48,871 nt of DNA from an uncultured Bacteroidales bacterium (lineage in GTDB: Bacteria; Bacteroidota; Bacteroidia; Bacteroidales; UBA932): contig CASFGK010000007.1 of assembly GCA_949294195.1 (NCBI GenBank), positions 1 through 48,871 on the forward strand, read 5' to 3'. A program made the translations under genes and the position numbers. Positions 8,416 through 18,036 of this stretch are shown in pieces (the stretch's first letter is position 1; each line of letters begins with the position of its first letter). The notes beneath the pieces were generated by a model. It searched no databases, was not told the DNA's origin, and saw only the letters and a program-made list of their open reading frames with translations.

Positions 8416-9753
8416 CTAGATTACACCCTGCTCAAGCATAGCGCGTGCGACCTTCATGAAACCGGAAACATTTGCTCCTTTCACATAGTTTATGTATCCG
8501 TCGGACTCCTGCCCGTGCTCGACACATGCGTGATGGATATTTGCCATGATTTCATGAAGCTTCCTGTCAACCTCCTCGGCACTCCAGCTGATATGCATTG
8601 CATTCTGGGTCATTTCCAGACCTGAAGTAGCCACTCCGCCGGCATTTACCGCCTTTCCGGGAGCAAACATGATTCTTGCCTTCTGGAACGCTTCGATAGC
8701 CTCAGGAGTACATCCCATGTTGGAAACTTCCGCACAGCACCATGTCCCGTTCTTTATAAGCTCTTCGGCATCAGCGCCGGTAAGTTCGTTCTGGAATGCG
8801 CACGGCATTGCAATGTCGCACTTTATGCTCCATGCCTTCTTGCCTGGCAAGAATGTCGCGGACGGGAATTTCCGGGCAAACGGAGCGACGACATCGTTGT
8901 TTGAGGCGCGGAGCTCAAGCATGTATGCTATTTTTTCTTCATTCATTCCTTCAGGGTCATAAATGGCTCCGTCAGGGCCTGAAATGGCAACTACCCTGGC
9001 TCCGAGCTGGGTCGCCTTGGTGGCCGCTCCCCATGCTACATTGCCGAAACCGGAAATAGCTACTGTCTTGCCCTGGATATCCTTGCCCTGAAGATGGAGC
9101 ATGTGCTGCACGAAATAGACAGCGCCGAATCCTGTAGCTTCAGGACGTATAAGCGAGCCGCCCCATGTCATGCCTTTCCCGGTAAGGACGCCCGTATGCT
9201 CGCGGGCAAGTTTCTTGTACATTCCATAAAGGAATCCTATCTCCCGTCCGCCTACTCCGATATCTCCTGCAGGGACATCTGTATCAGGGCCGATGTTTCT
9301 CCAGAGCTCAAGCATGAAAGCCTGGCAGAAACGCATTATCTCGGCATCCGATTTCCCCTTGGGGTTAAAGTCAGAACCTCCTTTGCCGCCTCCCATAGGA
9401 AGGGTAGTGAGGGCATTCTTGAATGTCTGCTCGAATCCCAGGAATTTAAGGATGGAAAGGTTGACGGACGGATGGAAACGCAGACCTCCCTTATATGGGC
9501 CTATAGCATTGTTGAACTGGACACGGTAGCCGGTATTTGTCTGGATTTCGCCGTTGTCATCAACCCACGTTACCTTGAATGTGAAGATCCTGTCCGGTTC
9601 GACGATTCTCTCGACAATCCTGGCAGCCTCGAATTCAGGATGCCTGTTGTATTCTTCCTCAACTGTCTCCAATACTTCCCGTACAGCCTGGAGATATTCC
9701 TTCTCATTGCCGTATTTGGCCTGAAGACGGGCCATTATTTCATTAGTGTTCAT
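8416..9753 (-). CDS. gdhA: Glutamate dehydrogenase, probably NADP-type
   Basis: Reductive amination of 2-oxoglutarate with ammonium to glutamate in the cytosol. The 445 residues match hexameric bacterial GdhA. Visible are GGGKGGSDFNPKGKSDAEIM with the substrate-binding and catalytic lysines, PAGDIGVGGREIGFLYG, and the Rossmann segment AISGFGNVAWGAA. It lies 63 bases behind korB with no promoter box between them, so it is probably read with korA-korB. The cluster makes sense as a route from a 2-oxoacid:ferredoxin reaction to glutamate. Cofactor preference is inferred from similarity to the E. coli-type enzyme. Confidence 0.95.
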   Translation of the reverse strand: MNTNEIMARLQAKYGNEKEYLQAVREVLETVEEEYNRHPEFEAARIVERIVEPDRIFTFKVTWVDDNGEIQTNTGYRVQFNNAIGPYKGGLRFHPSVNLSILKFLGFEQTFKNALTTLPMGGGKGGSDFNPKGKSDAEIMRFCQAFMLELWRNIGPDTDVPAGDIGVGGREIGFLYGMYKKLAREHTGVLTGKGMTWGGSLIRPEATGFGAVYFVQHMLHLQGKDIQGKTVAISGFGNVAWGAATKATQLGARVVAISGPDGAIYDPEGMNEEKIAYMLELRASNNDVVAPFARKFPSATFLPGKKAWSIKCDIAMPCAFQNELTGADAEELIKNGTWCCAEVSNMGCTPEAIEAFQKARIMFAPGKAVNAGGVATSGLEMTQNAMHISWSAEEVDRKLHEIMANIHHACVEHGQESDGYINYVKGANVSGFMKVARAMLEQGVI

Positions 9754-9816
9754 GATTTATTGGTTATTAAAGTTCTTATCATATCAGACTTAATCAAGTC
9801 GGCAGCCCGCGCCCGG

Positions 9817-10836
9817 TCATTCGACAGTCCACGTAGAGCCGCTGCGGAGCAGTTCGTCCACGCAATGAATATGCGACTTTGCTGTCACCTGCTCTGCCTG
9901 CATGCGGACTCCTCCGTCGTATGTAACATCAGGCACGTCACGGATAACCCCCAGCGCAACAGGATATTCCGGATATTTCATATCAGCTAGCATCATGTGG
10001 ATGCCTATGTTGTCAGAATGGGCGTCATGGGTAAGGATATCATCCTCTGTGATGCCCTTTTCTCCTATAGTCACCACCTTCAGGCGCAGACCGTCAAGGA
10101 CCAGACCTTTGTCACGGTTCTTTCCGAATATCATTTTCTCTCCGTGTCTGAGGACAATCGTCCTGTCGGCACGGTATTCTTTAGCGGAAATGGCGGAATG
10201 GGCTCCGTCGTTGAATATCACACAGTTGGTCAGCATCTCCATAACAGATGTCCCGTTATGGGTGGCTGCCGCCACCATGATTTCCCCGTTCAGTTTCAGC
10301 TCGCAGTCAAGTCCACGGGCAAAGAACGTTCCCTTTGCCCCGAGAACGAGGCTGCCCGGATTGAAAGGATGCTCGACCGTACCGTATGGGGATGTCTTGG
10401 TGACTGCCCCGAATCTGGAAGTCGGGGAATACTGCCCTTTTGTAAGGCCGTATATCTGGTTGTTGAACAAGATGATGTTGATGTCCACGTTCCTCCGGAC
10501 AGCATGGATGAAATGGTTGCCGCCGATGGCAAGGGCATCGCCGTCCCCGCAGGCCTGCCATACGGTAAGACTCGGATTGGCGACCTTTATTCCGGTGGAA
10601 ATTGCGGTCGCACGTCCATGTATACTATGAAAGCCGTATGTATTCATATAATACGGAAGTCTGGAAGAACATCCTATTCCGGATACCACGACATAACGCT
10701 CCTTCTCATATCCCAAGGCTTCGGCCACCTGCGGCATCGCCCTCTGCAAAGCCGCGAGTACGGCATGGTCACCGCACCCTGGACACCATCTTACTTCCTG
10801 GTCACTTTTAAAATCCTGAAATGTATATTTGGTCAT
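9817..10836 (-). CDS. korB: 2-oxoacid:ferredoxin oxidoreductase, beta subunit
   Basis: Thiamine-diphosphate and iron-sulfur subunit of a 2-oxoacid:acceptor oxidoreductase, probably 2-oxoglutarate-specific. The 339-residue form starts MTKYTFQDFKSDQEVRWCPG, matching the family N-terminus, so the ATG at 10836 is preferred over one 21 bases upstream. Cysteines in WCPGCGDH, SGIGCSSRL and TNCVIFND can bind the [4Fe-4S] cluster. GDGDALAIGGNHFIHA is the thiamine-diphosphate/Mg motif and NNQIYGLTKGQYSPTS its partner. Follows korA after 77 bases that contain a possible hairpin (10870-10906). Neighbour gdhA supports 2-oxoglutarate as substrate, but pyruvate or branched oxoacids are not excluded. Confidence 0.92.
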   Translation of the reverse strand: MTKYTFQDFKSDQEVRWCPGCGDHAVLAALQRAMPQVAEALGYEKERYVVVSGIGCSSRLPYYMNTYGFHSIHGRATAISTGIKVANPSLTVWQACGDGDALAIGGNHFIHAVRRNVDINIILFNNQIYGLTKGQYSPTSRFGAVTKTSPYGTVEHPFNPGSLVLGAKGTFFARGLDCELKLNGEIMVAAATHNGTSVMEMLTNCVIFNDGAHSAISAKEYRADRTIVLRHGEKMIFGKNRDKGLVLDGLRLKVVTIGEKGITEDDILTHDAHSDNIGIHMMLADMKYPEYPVALGVIRDVPDVTYDGGVRMQAEQVTAKSHIHCVDELLRSGSTWTVE

Positions 10837-10869
10837 GACATTCTCGTTTTTATGCATGTTCTCGGATTT

Positions 10870-10906
10870 GCCCCGGATGCCCGGCTAAAAGGACATCCCT
10901 CGGGGC
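10870..10906. repeat. Hairpin between korA and korB
   Basis: GCCCCG (10870-10875) pairs with CGGGGC (10901-10906), and GATG (10876-10879) with CATC (10894-10897) inside it. No T-run follows on the minus strand. It could tune the korA:korB ratio by processing or partial termination. Confidence 0.35.
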
Positions 10907-10913
10907 CACTGCC

Positions 10914-12746
10914 CTATAATGCGAAATTAATGGCGGATACCAGTTCCTGAACAAGGAACGGCTGAGCCTGCACTTTGTTGTACTGCAAATATTTATGCTT
11001 AGGAAGAAGATTTCTGAGATATCCTGCGAAATGGCCGCTGTTCAGCTCGCATACCAGTATCCTCTCAAAATCGGAAAAGACTTCTTCCGTATTCTTCGGA
11101 AGCGGGTTGATGAAATCGAAATGGGCATAGCTGACATCCTTGCCTGAAGCCCTGACCTGAGACACCGCAGAAAGGAGATGGCCATATGTGCCTCCCCATC
11201 CTATCACCAGCAACTTGCCGGAAGAAGGGCCGTTGACCTTCAGTTCAGGAATATATTCCGCGAGCCTTGCCACCTTTTCAGCCCGCTCACGGACCATGGT
11301 CGCATGATTCACCGGATCTGAAGAAAGGACCCCCTGATGATTCTTTTCCAGTCCGCCCACACGGTGTTCGAAGCCCTGCTGTCCCGGAAGCGCCCATTTA
11401 CGGGCCATTGTCTTCGGATCCCTCTCGAACGGGAAAAACGGTCCTGTAAGTTTTTCCGCAAAAGGAGGTTTTATCTCAGGATAGTCGGACATGGAAGGGA
11501 TAAGCCACGGTTCGGAACCGTTTCCAAGGAACCCTTCTGAAAGGAGTATGACAGGCATCATGTGCTCAAGGGCTATCTTCGCAGCCATGAAAGCCGCGTC
11601 GAAACAGTTGGAAGGAGAGTGTGCCGCCATTACGGCAATAGGACATTCTCCGTTGCGTCCGTACAGCGCCTGATTGAGATCTGTCTGTTCTGTCTTTGTA
11701 GGGATTCCGGTGGAAGGCCCTGCCCGCTGGACATCCACCACGACCAGAGGGAGCTCCGTCATGACGGCAAGGCCAAGAGCTTCGGATTTCAGGGAGAGAC
11801 CTGGTCCTGAAGTCGTTGTGACCGCAAGGTCTCCCGCAAATGCGGCCCCGATGGCCGTACATATTCCCGCTATCTCGTCCTCGGCCTGTAAAGTCGTAGC
11901 ATGCAAGCTCTTGTGCAAAGCCAGTTCCTCAAGTATGGCCGTAGCCGGGGTAATAGGATAGGAACCGCAGAACAGCGGCCGTCCCGACTTCTCGGATGCA
12001 GCCAGCAGGCCCCATGCTATCGCCTGGTTTCCGGTAATGTTGCGGTAAAGACCCTTTTTCTTGTAGGCAGGCTCCACGACATAAGTGTTAGGAATGGCCT
12101 GGATGTTTGCCGCATAGTTGTACCCGTCGCTGACAACCTTCTCGTTCGGCGCTATAAGTTCAGGATGTTTCTTCCTGAATTTCCGTTCAAGATAGTTGTG
12201 TATATATTCCACAGGGCGGCTGTAAATGAAACATGCCATTCCCAAAGCAAACATATTCTTGCATTTGTGGACAGTCTTGATATCCAGCCCGCTGTCTTTA
12301 AGACTTTCTTCAGTCAAAGCCGTGATATCAGCAGGAATGATGGTACGGTCGCTTATATTCAGCTCCTCTACCGGATCACCGGTGAAACCGGCTTTCTTCA
12401 GTCCGGCTTCATCAAAAGTGCCCGAATCCAAAATCACCATTGCCGTCCTCTTGAGCCATTTGGCATTGGCCTTGAGCGCGGCAGGATTCATTGCGACGAG
12501 AAGGTCGCAGTAGTCACCGGGAGTATTGACATCCTCGCTTCCTATATGGACCTGGAAACCGGAAACTCCCGAAACGGTACCGTGCGGAGCCCTGATCTCG
12601 GCAGGAAAGTCCGGGAAAGTAGAAAGCGCATTCCCGTAAATCGCTGACATATCAGCAAAAAGAGATCCGGTGAGCTGCATACCGTCTCCCGAATCTCCTG
12701 CAAATCTGATCACAACATCCGTAGTATCTATTACTTTGTGTTGCAT
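10914..12746 (-). CDS. korA: 2-oxoacid:ferredoxin oxidoreductase, fused gamma-alpha subunit
   Basis: A 610-residue subunit that joins the gamma domain (about residues 1-190, with the motif RFAGDSGDGMQLTG near the N-terminus) to the alpha domain (about 210-610, with SYPITPATAILEELA). It pairs with KorB to interconvert a 2-oxoacid plus CoA with an acyl-CoA and CO2, using ferredoxin as electron carrier; in anaerobes it can run reductively. Length and domain order match the KorAB type. First gene of the korA-korB-gdhA unit, with a TACATTTG box 42 bases upstream. Confidence 0.93.
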   Translation of the reverse strand: MQHKVIDTTDVVIRFAGDSGDGMQLTGSLFADMSAIYGNALSTFPDFPAEIRAPHGTVSGVSGFQVHIGSEDVNTPGDYCDLLVAMNPAALKANAKWLKRTAMVILDSGTFDEAGLKKAGFTGDPVEELNISDRTIIPADITALTEESLKDSGLDIKTVHKCKNMFALGMACFIYSRPVEYIHNYLERKFRKKHPELIAPNEKVVSDGYNYAANIQAIPNTYVVEPAYKKKGLYRNITGNQAIAWGLLAASEKSGRPLFCGSYPITPATAILEELALHKSLHATTLQAEDEIAGICTAIGAAFAGDLAVTTTSGPGLSLKSEALGLAVMTELPLVVVDVQRAGPSTGIPTKTEQTDLNQALYGRNGECPIAVMAAHSPSNCFDAAFMAAKIALEHMMPVILLSEGFLGNGSEPWLIPSMSDYPEIKPPFAEKLTGPFFPFERDPKTMARKWALPGQQGFEHRVGGLEKNHQGVLSSDPVNHATMVRERAEKVARLAEYIPELKVNGPSSGKLLVIGWGGTYGHLLSAVSQVRASGKDVSYAHFDFINPLPKNTEEVFSDFERILVCELNSGHFAGYLRNLLPKHKYLQYNKVQAQPFLVQELVSAINFAL

Positions 12747-12787
12747 GGTCGATTAAAATCTATAATCAAATTTTGGTTAAAAGCATA

Positions 12788-12795
12788 CAAATGTA
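12788..12795 (-). promoter_or_regulatory. -7 box of korA
   Basis: TACATTTG on the minus strand, 42 bases before the korA ATG, within the 154-base gap that separates it from ccsBA. No good -33 partner is seen. The gap also has no clear terminator for ccsBA. Confidence 0.5.
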
Positions 12796-12900
12796 ATAAA
12801 TTTTCATGATGTTGTTTGATATTTCAATAAAAAATTAATCCTGAATCCAGTGACTTTCCCGGCATCCCCACAATGCTTCTACCGGAACCTGTCCGCCACT

Positions 12901-15054
12901 CTACGCATAGCTGTGCAGCCCGCCGAGAAAGAAATTCACGCCGAAATAGGTTATTACCACACACAGGAATGCCAGAAAGCAGAACCAGTGGAAAAATACC
13001 GGCTTCCGGAATATCCCAAGAGAGCGGCCATGGAGAGCGAAAGAGTAGACAAGAAGAGTGACGAGAGCCCATACTTCCTTCGGGTCCCATGCCCAATACC
13101 GGCCCCACGAAACATTTGCCCATACCGCTCCGAGGAATGTGCCGGCGGCAAGAAAGAAAACAGCCGGGTACAATATCAGGAGAGAAAAGCAAGCCGGGCG
13201 GTCAAAAGCCACTGTCCGTTCCCTGCCGGTGTAATGACGGACAAGCGCCATAAGACTGTTCAGCATGACCAGTCCGAGCAGTGTATATGAAATCATCATG
13301 CACATCACATGTACAGACAGCAGAGGAGACGACAGTACCGGAGTCATGTACGTAATCTGAGGGTCAGACTCACCCAGCGAGGCCACAAGCAGGGCAAAAC
13401 CTGCCAGAAGAAAACCCATCGGCTGTATAAGGGGGAATTTTTTCCTGACAAAGACAGTGAGCATCATGGTATGCCATGCAAGCAGCAGCATAGTCTCGAA
13501 ACCGTTGGACATGGGGACATGGGCCGAAATGTACCATCGGAGGGCAAGAACGGCAGAGAGATACACAAAGACTGCAACAGAGAGAACAAATACTGCGGTA
13601 TCAACAGCCCTTCCCGCTACGGGACTTACCTTGTGCCCGGAATAAAATGAAAAGACGAAAAGGACAAGACCTATGGCAAGGCAGAAAATGAAGGCGGCTT
13701 TCGGCTTCTCGATACCGTTATATATGCGCTCAGCCGCAATACGCGCCTCGGGAGGAAGCTCATCCCCTGCCGTTTTCATCTGGTACTCCCTGATTTTTCC
13801 GAAGATTTCCCCTGCTTTCGCAAAGTCCTTCTTCATTATGGACTCCCCTGCCAGAGACATTACCTTCCTGACAAAAATCCACTGGTCATTATCCATTTCA
13901 AGAGGAAGCGTATCGACCGAAGAATACCAGTCAACCTTACCGTCCGCTGTCCTGTACGGGTAGATTCTGAGAAGGCGGGCCGAACAGACCATCATTATGG
14001 CATTCTCCCTGACTTCTGCCTTCAGCTCCGCCTTTCTGCTTTCCTGCGGTCCGTTCTCCACAGTCTTTTCCCAGCTGTCATAATAGAAAATCCATCCCGT
14101 AAGTACCTGCTCCGGAGACAACCCTTTGTATGAGGATTTTCCGTAAAGCTTCAGGGTAAAGTCCCTTGCCAAGGTCTGCATAAGGCAAATACGGTCATTG
14201 TAATATACATACATGCGGCCATAATCCCGGGCTGTTTCTGCCGGCAGGTATTTCAGTTCCTGTTTTCCGGCTGCAGAGCATTCCTGTTCTGAAGCGGCAG
14301 TACCGTTATAGGCCCCTGACAGAAGAAACATAACGGCCGCCACTGCCGCTTTTCCCGAGACCTGACTGAGAGCCCGCCTGAATCCGCTGTCTTTCTGAAA
14401 GAAAAAACATATCACCGAAAGCAGCAGAAGTGCATATCCGGAATAAGAGACAGCCACTCCTGCAGGATCATGGCTTACTGCAAGAGCAGACCCGTTTCCG
14501 TCATCATCGTATGTCGCCTGGTAGAAACGGTAGCCCTTGTACCGGAAAATCCTGTTCATGGATACAATGGCATCCGTTTCATCACCGGAGTCCGTTACCT
14601 TGAGAGTACTGATATAATCACTCGGGGCATACGTGCCCGGATAATATTCCACCTGAAAATCTTCCAGAGAAACGGAAAAAGGGAACGGGACAGACGATCC
14701 GTCAGCAGATATATACTCGTTTACAGGGTTTTCCCCTTTCCGCAAATGCACCGTCCCCTGACCGCCGAAAACATGAGTGACCAGCGCACCGGCAAGTATC
14801 ATGAAAAACGCCAGATGTATGCCTGCAGTTGCAAGAGGAATTCTGTTCAATGTCCTGCCCTTTATCACCTCCTTATACAGGTATGAAATGCCGGAAAGAG
14901 CCGCCACCGCCCACATGGCAATGAATACCGGAGAATGATACCCCCATTTCATGACAGCATCGGTCCCGCAGAATTTCTCCAGGACCGATGCAATGGCCAT
15001 GTAAATGATCAGCAGGGCTATCGCCCCGAATGATATATACTTACAGGTTTTCAC
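12901..15054 (-). CDS. ccsBA: Fused cytochrome c biogenesis protein (ResB/CcsB + ResC/CcsA)
   Basis: System II haem exporter and cytochrome c synthetase in the inner membrane. The 717 residues begin with a ResB-like half: several membrane spans and a large periplasmic region up to about residue 430. The C-terminal half is a CcsA/ResC half of many helices with the tryptophan-rich signature WANVSWGRYWAWDPKEVWAL that binds haem. The reading frame starts at GTG 15054, whose G is shared with the TAG stop of the di-haem gene (TAGTG), a typical translational coupling site. Its task here is very likely to attach haem to the neighbouring CXXCH lipoprotein. Confidence 0.9.
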   Translation of the reverse strand: MKTCKYISFGAIALLIIYMAIASVLEKFCGTDAVMKWGYHSPVFIAMWAVAALSGISYLYKEVIKGRTLNRIPLATAGIHLAFFMILAGALVTHVFGGQGTVHLRKGENPVNEYISADGSSVPFPFSVSLEDFQVEYYPGTYAPSDYISTLKVTDSGDETDAIVSMNRIFRYKGYRFYQATYDDDGNGSALAVSHDPAGVAVSYSGYALLLLSVICFFFQKDSGFRRALSQVSGKAAVAAVMFLLSGAYNGTAASEQECSAAGKQELKYLPAETARDYGRMYVYYNDRICLMQTLARDFTLKLYGKSSYKGLSPEQVLTGWIFYYDSWEKTVENGPQESRKAELKAEVRENAIMMVCSARLLRIYPYRTADGKVDWYSSVDTLPLEMDNDQWIFVRKVMSLAGESIMKKDFAKAGEIFGKIREYQMKTAGDELPPEARIAAERIYNGIEKPKAAFIFCLAIGLVLFVFSFYSGHKVSPVAGRAVDTAVFVLSVAVFVYLSAVLALRWYISAHVPMSNGFETMLLLAWHTMMLTVFVRKKFPLIQPMGFLLAGFALLVASLGESDPQITYMTPVLSSPLLSVHVMCMMISYTLLGLVMLNSLMALVRHYTGRERTVAFDRPACFSLLILYPAVFFLAAGTFLGAVWANVSWGRYWAWDPKEVWALVTLLVYSFALHGRSLGIFRKPVFFHWFCFLAFLCVVITYFGVNFFLGGLHSYA

Positions 15055-16709
15055 TATATTGCATTGATAAATTCTACAACTGCATCACGCTCGTCTTTGC
15101 TCAACTCGCGGAACGCCTCTATGGACTCTCTCGCGTCACTCTCCGCACTCCCGTGCCACATAATCGCTTCCACCACATTGCGTGCACGGCAGTCATGGAG
15201 CCTGTCCTGATGCCCTGAACATACCATGGATAGTCCTCGTCCCCAAAGAGGTGTTGTACGGCACCATCCGCCTCTGATATCATTTTCCATGTAAAGCCTG
15301 TGCTGCATCATGTCGCTGTACGGCCATATGGTCTGATACGGATAGCGGGGCAGTTCCGTGCCCTGGTCAAAGAACTTGTTAGGGTCGTTGTAGTTGTCAG
15401 GACCGGTCTTCCAGGACGGTCTGTGACATGTGGCACATCCTATTTCCCTGAAAAGCTTCCTTCCAAGCTGCACCTGAGGATCATCCAGGTTGCGCGCCGC
15501 CGGTACAGCCAGACCTCTGTGCCATATCATCAGGTCAGTATATTCCTTATCAGTCATTTCCACTGGAAGGTCCTTACTCATAAGGAAAGAATAGATATCC
15601 TCCTCAACGTTTCCGGTATTCCATTTATCCTTATAGTCAGGGAAGTATGTATCAATGAAATGATAGAATCCGGCCTGGACTTCAGGGTCTTTTGAGGCCG
15701 TCTCCGCATAAGCGGCCGTCATATAATGGTACCGGCGGTCAGAACGGGTCACATTGGTGATATTCCATATGGCGTTCGCTCCGGGGCCGTCCTGAAGGGC
15801 CCCGCGGCTGAGCGCATACGTATAGCGGAAAGGATGCTGCTCGCCGTCGCCCTGGACTGTATTCGAATACTGCTTGACCCATTCCCCGTCCTTGAAGAAA
15901 GCGTCGTTTACAAGATCTTTCCCGGTCTGTTTTTCCACGGCCTCGAGTTTTGCGTACTGAAGTTTCAGAGAGTCATCAGGAATCGCATCAAGAAGCCCGC
16001 TCCCGTAAATGCCTATGGTCGACTCCAGGCGTATGCCGACCTCGCTCACATCCAGATCGACAGTCTGTCCGCTTCTGCTTGCCTGGATAGGGACATAATA
16101 TGCATCGGCAGGGATGACCACCTCCGGATAAATAAGTTCATATGTCTCGCCGTCAGGGAAGCTGTTGCCCCACTCATCGGTATAATTGAGCCAGTTGATA
16201 GTGATCTTTTCTTCATCGAGAGGTGCCTTGAACGGAGCGATCGCCTGTGTCTGGGGCATACCTGTCAGCGATGTAAGATATGCATCGGTCTGTTTGTCAT
16301 ACAGGACCAGCAGATAGCCGTTACCCATCTCGTCATACCGGTATGAGGTGGTTCTCTTGCCATGTCCGTAACCCGGATGGCACATCAGACATGAAGTCCT
16401 GAGGTAAAGGGGGCCGAGCCCGTCAAAAGGCTCTGATGTCGGGCCGAAATTGTGTTCGAAAATCATTTCCCCGTGTTTGAAATCCTGTACCATGCCGGAG
16501 TTTTCGACAGCCGGAGCCGGATCCTCGAATGCAGAAGCGGATACGTTGAACGTAGTCCCAAGCTCACCGCCCGCATAAGTCTCCACTTCAATCCACTCAG
16601 GATCAGGTTCGGGTACCGGTACCGGATCAATAGTCTTCTCATTACATGCAGCCAGCAGGAATAAAGCCGGTAACAAAATGTAAATCAGTTCAGTCTTCAT
16701 AGTTTTCAT
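15054..16709 (-). CDS. Di-haem oxidoreductase-family lipoprotein
   Basis: A 551-residue lipoprotein (lipobox LAAC, Cys22) with two CXXCH haem sites, CLMCH (107-111) and CATCH (425-429). The C-terminal segment LHDCRARNVVEAIMWHG followed by LSKDERDAVVEFI is typical of the DHOR family (formerly called thiol oxidoreductases), related to di-haem peroxidases of the MauG type. It probably sits at the cell surface or in the periplasm. It lies between an imelysin gene and ccsBA, a setting known from Bacteroidota and linked to iron acquisition. The true reaction is unknown. A further ATG at 16700 is possible. Confidence 0.88.
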   Translation of the reverse strand: MKTMKTELIYILLPALFLLAACNEKTIDPVPVPEPDPEWIEVETYAGGELGTTFNVSASAFEDPAPAVENSGMVQDFKHGEMIFEHNFGPTSEPFDGLGPLYLRTSCLMCHPGYGHGKRTTSYRYDEMGNGYLLVLYDKQTDAYLTSLTGMPQTQAIAPFKAPLDEEKITINWLNYTDEWGNSFPDGETYELIYPEVVIPADAYYVPIQASRSGQTVDLDVSEVGIRLESTIGIYGSGLLDAIPDDSLKLQYAKLEAVEKQTGKDLVNDAFFKDGEWVKQYSNTVQGDGEQHPFRYTYALSRGALQDGPGANAIWNITNVTRSDRRYHYMTAAYAETASKDPEVQAGFYHFIDTYFPDYKDKWNTGNVEEDIYSFLMSKDLPVEMTDKEYTDLMIWHRGLAVPAARNLDDPQVQLGRKLFREIGCATCHRPSWKTGPDNYNDPNKFFDQGTELPRYPYQTIWPYSDMMQHRLYMENDIRGGWCRTTPLWGRGLSMVCSGHQDRLHDCRARNVVEAIMWHGSAESDARESIEAFRELSKDERDAVVEFINAI

Positions 16710-16740
16710 ATTTTAAACTTCGTTTACATTCCACAATTAT

Positions 16741-16770
16741 GGAGATGAGTGCATATCGGCACCCATCTCC
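16741..16770. repeat. Hairpin between the imelysin and di-haem genes
   Basis: GGAGATG (16741-16747) pairs with CATCTCC (16764-16770), and GTGC (16749-16752) with GCAC (16759-16762). The loop has 6 bases. On the minus strand it is followed by ATAATTG, not a T-run, so it is more likely a processing or stability element inside the operon than a full terminator. Confidence 0.5.
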
Positions 16771-16791
16771 TTGAATTACAATCCTATCGGA

Positions 16792-17976
16792 CTATTCTGT
16801 CAGCGCATTCACCGCCTGTGACAGTAAAGTGTCAAGAGTCTGGATGGACACGATGGCGGCTCCTGCATTCTCATTTCCGTAATTTTCTATAAACGGTTCC
16901 GGTATCGCACGGATCTTTGCAATCGCGTCTTCTATCGCATCCGAAACCTGCTGTTCAAGTTCAGGATTGACCTCCTTGAAATATGCGCTCAAAGAATTTT
17001 CAGTATCGTAGTCCCCTTCAATGCCGCCATTCCATACATTCCTGATACTGATAATATTATCTTCAAAGTCAACAATCGATTTATAGCTGTAGGGAGATTC
17101 GACATAATTGGGGTCTCCTCCGGTATATACCATGCCTATTTTCTGGGAGGCGACTTCGTCTGCAATGGTATTGCAGCCTTCAATCATCCACTGCATGGCC
17201 ACTGTCGCGCTACGGCATGAACTACCGGCCTGGCCTGCGGACAGAAGATTCTCGCCATAATACAGTCCGCCTGACGGTGTAAGAGGCAGTTCAAGCTCGT
17301 CATTGACTTTCGCGAAGCGGTCAGGATTGTGTTCCTCTCCTGCCCATGCGAGTTCCATCTGCCAGCATTTGTTCCTGAGATCGCCGGCAACCGCCACAGC
17401 ATAGGTAAGGTAATCTGCACAACGCACGCCTTCGTCCGTTCCTTCAAACCAGGAAACCTCTCTGTTGCCTCCTTCCCAGAAAAGGACATATTCGATACCA
17501 TGGAATCCCAGAAGTGTAGGCCCGAGTTTTTCTCCGGCATACACGTCCCCGTCTTCACCGGCAAGTCCCGCAATCTGTGCGGTATTGGTCAATGCTTCTT
17601 TCAGTCCGGTAAGATCAAGCGGCCAGGTATCGATGTGCGGGTCGATTCCGAAATCAGTCGCCGCTCCCCAAAGAAATGCCTCGCTTTTCTCCCAATATGC
17701 ACGCGCCTCAAGAAAAGTTTCGCAGGCTTTGTCCAGATTGGCCTGGGTGGTATTCGCCTTCAGCGCTTCAAGATCTGCGACAAGCTGCTCCGTGTAGTCG
17801 GAGAGGCTGGTATAAGTAGGTATCACCGTGTGATTTACGAAACGGTCCGCAATTTTCATGAACCTTTCGTCACGTACAGTAAGGTCATCAGGATCGAGAC
17901 CTTTGTTGTTCTCGTTGCATGCAGCGAGAGCCAGCAGAGCCAGAGCTGCTGCTGAAATTCTGATCATACTTTTCAT
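16792..17976 (-). CDS. Imelysin-family lipoprotein
   Basis: A 394-residue lipoprotein (lipobox LAAC, Cys20). It carries the imelysin signature GxHxxE as GFHGIE (157-162), in a mostly helical domain. Imelysin-like proteins (EfeO, IrpA, ICMP) take part in iron uptake, and the GxHxxE site is the proposed metal site. It stands between a porin gene and the di-haem lipoprotein gene, with 60 and 82 bases around it and no own promoter box, so the four genes look like one operon. Whether it binds iron, haem or another ligand cannot be told from sequence. Confidence 0.9.
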   Translation of the reverse strand: MKSMIRISAAALALLALAACNENNKGLDPDDLTVRDERFMKIADRFVNHTVIPTYTSLSDYTEQLVADLEALKANTTQANLDKACETFLEARAYWEKSEAFLWGAATDFGIDPHIDTWPLDLTGLKEALTNTAQIAGLAGEDGDVYAGEKLGPTLLGFHGIEYVLFWEGGNREVSWFEGTDEGVRCADYLTYAVAVAGDLRNKCWQMELAWAGEEHNPDRFAKVNDELELPLTPSGGLYYGENLLSAGQAGSSCRSATVAMQWMIEGCNTIADEVASQKIGMVYTGGDPNYVESPYSYKSIVDFEDNIISIRNVWNGGIEGDYDTENSLSAYFKEVNPELEQQVSDAIEDAIAKIRAIPEPFIENYGNENAGAAIVSIQTLDTLLSQAVNALTE

Positions 17977-18036
17977 TGTCTTGTTTTGTTATACGTTCTT
18001 TTTATGATTCTCCACTGGAAATCAGGGAAACGGAAG

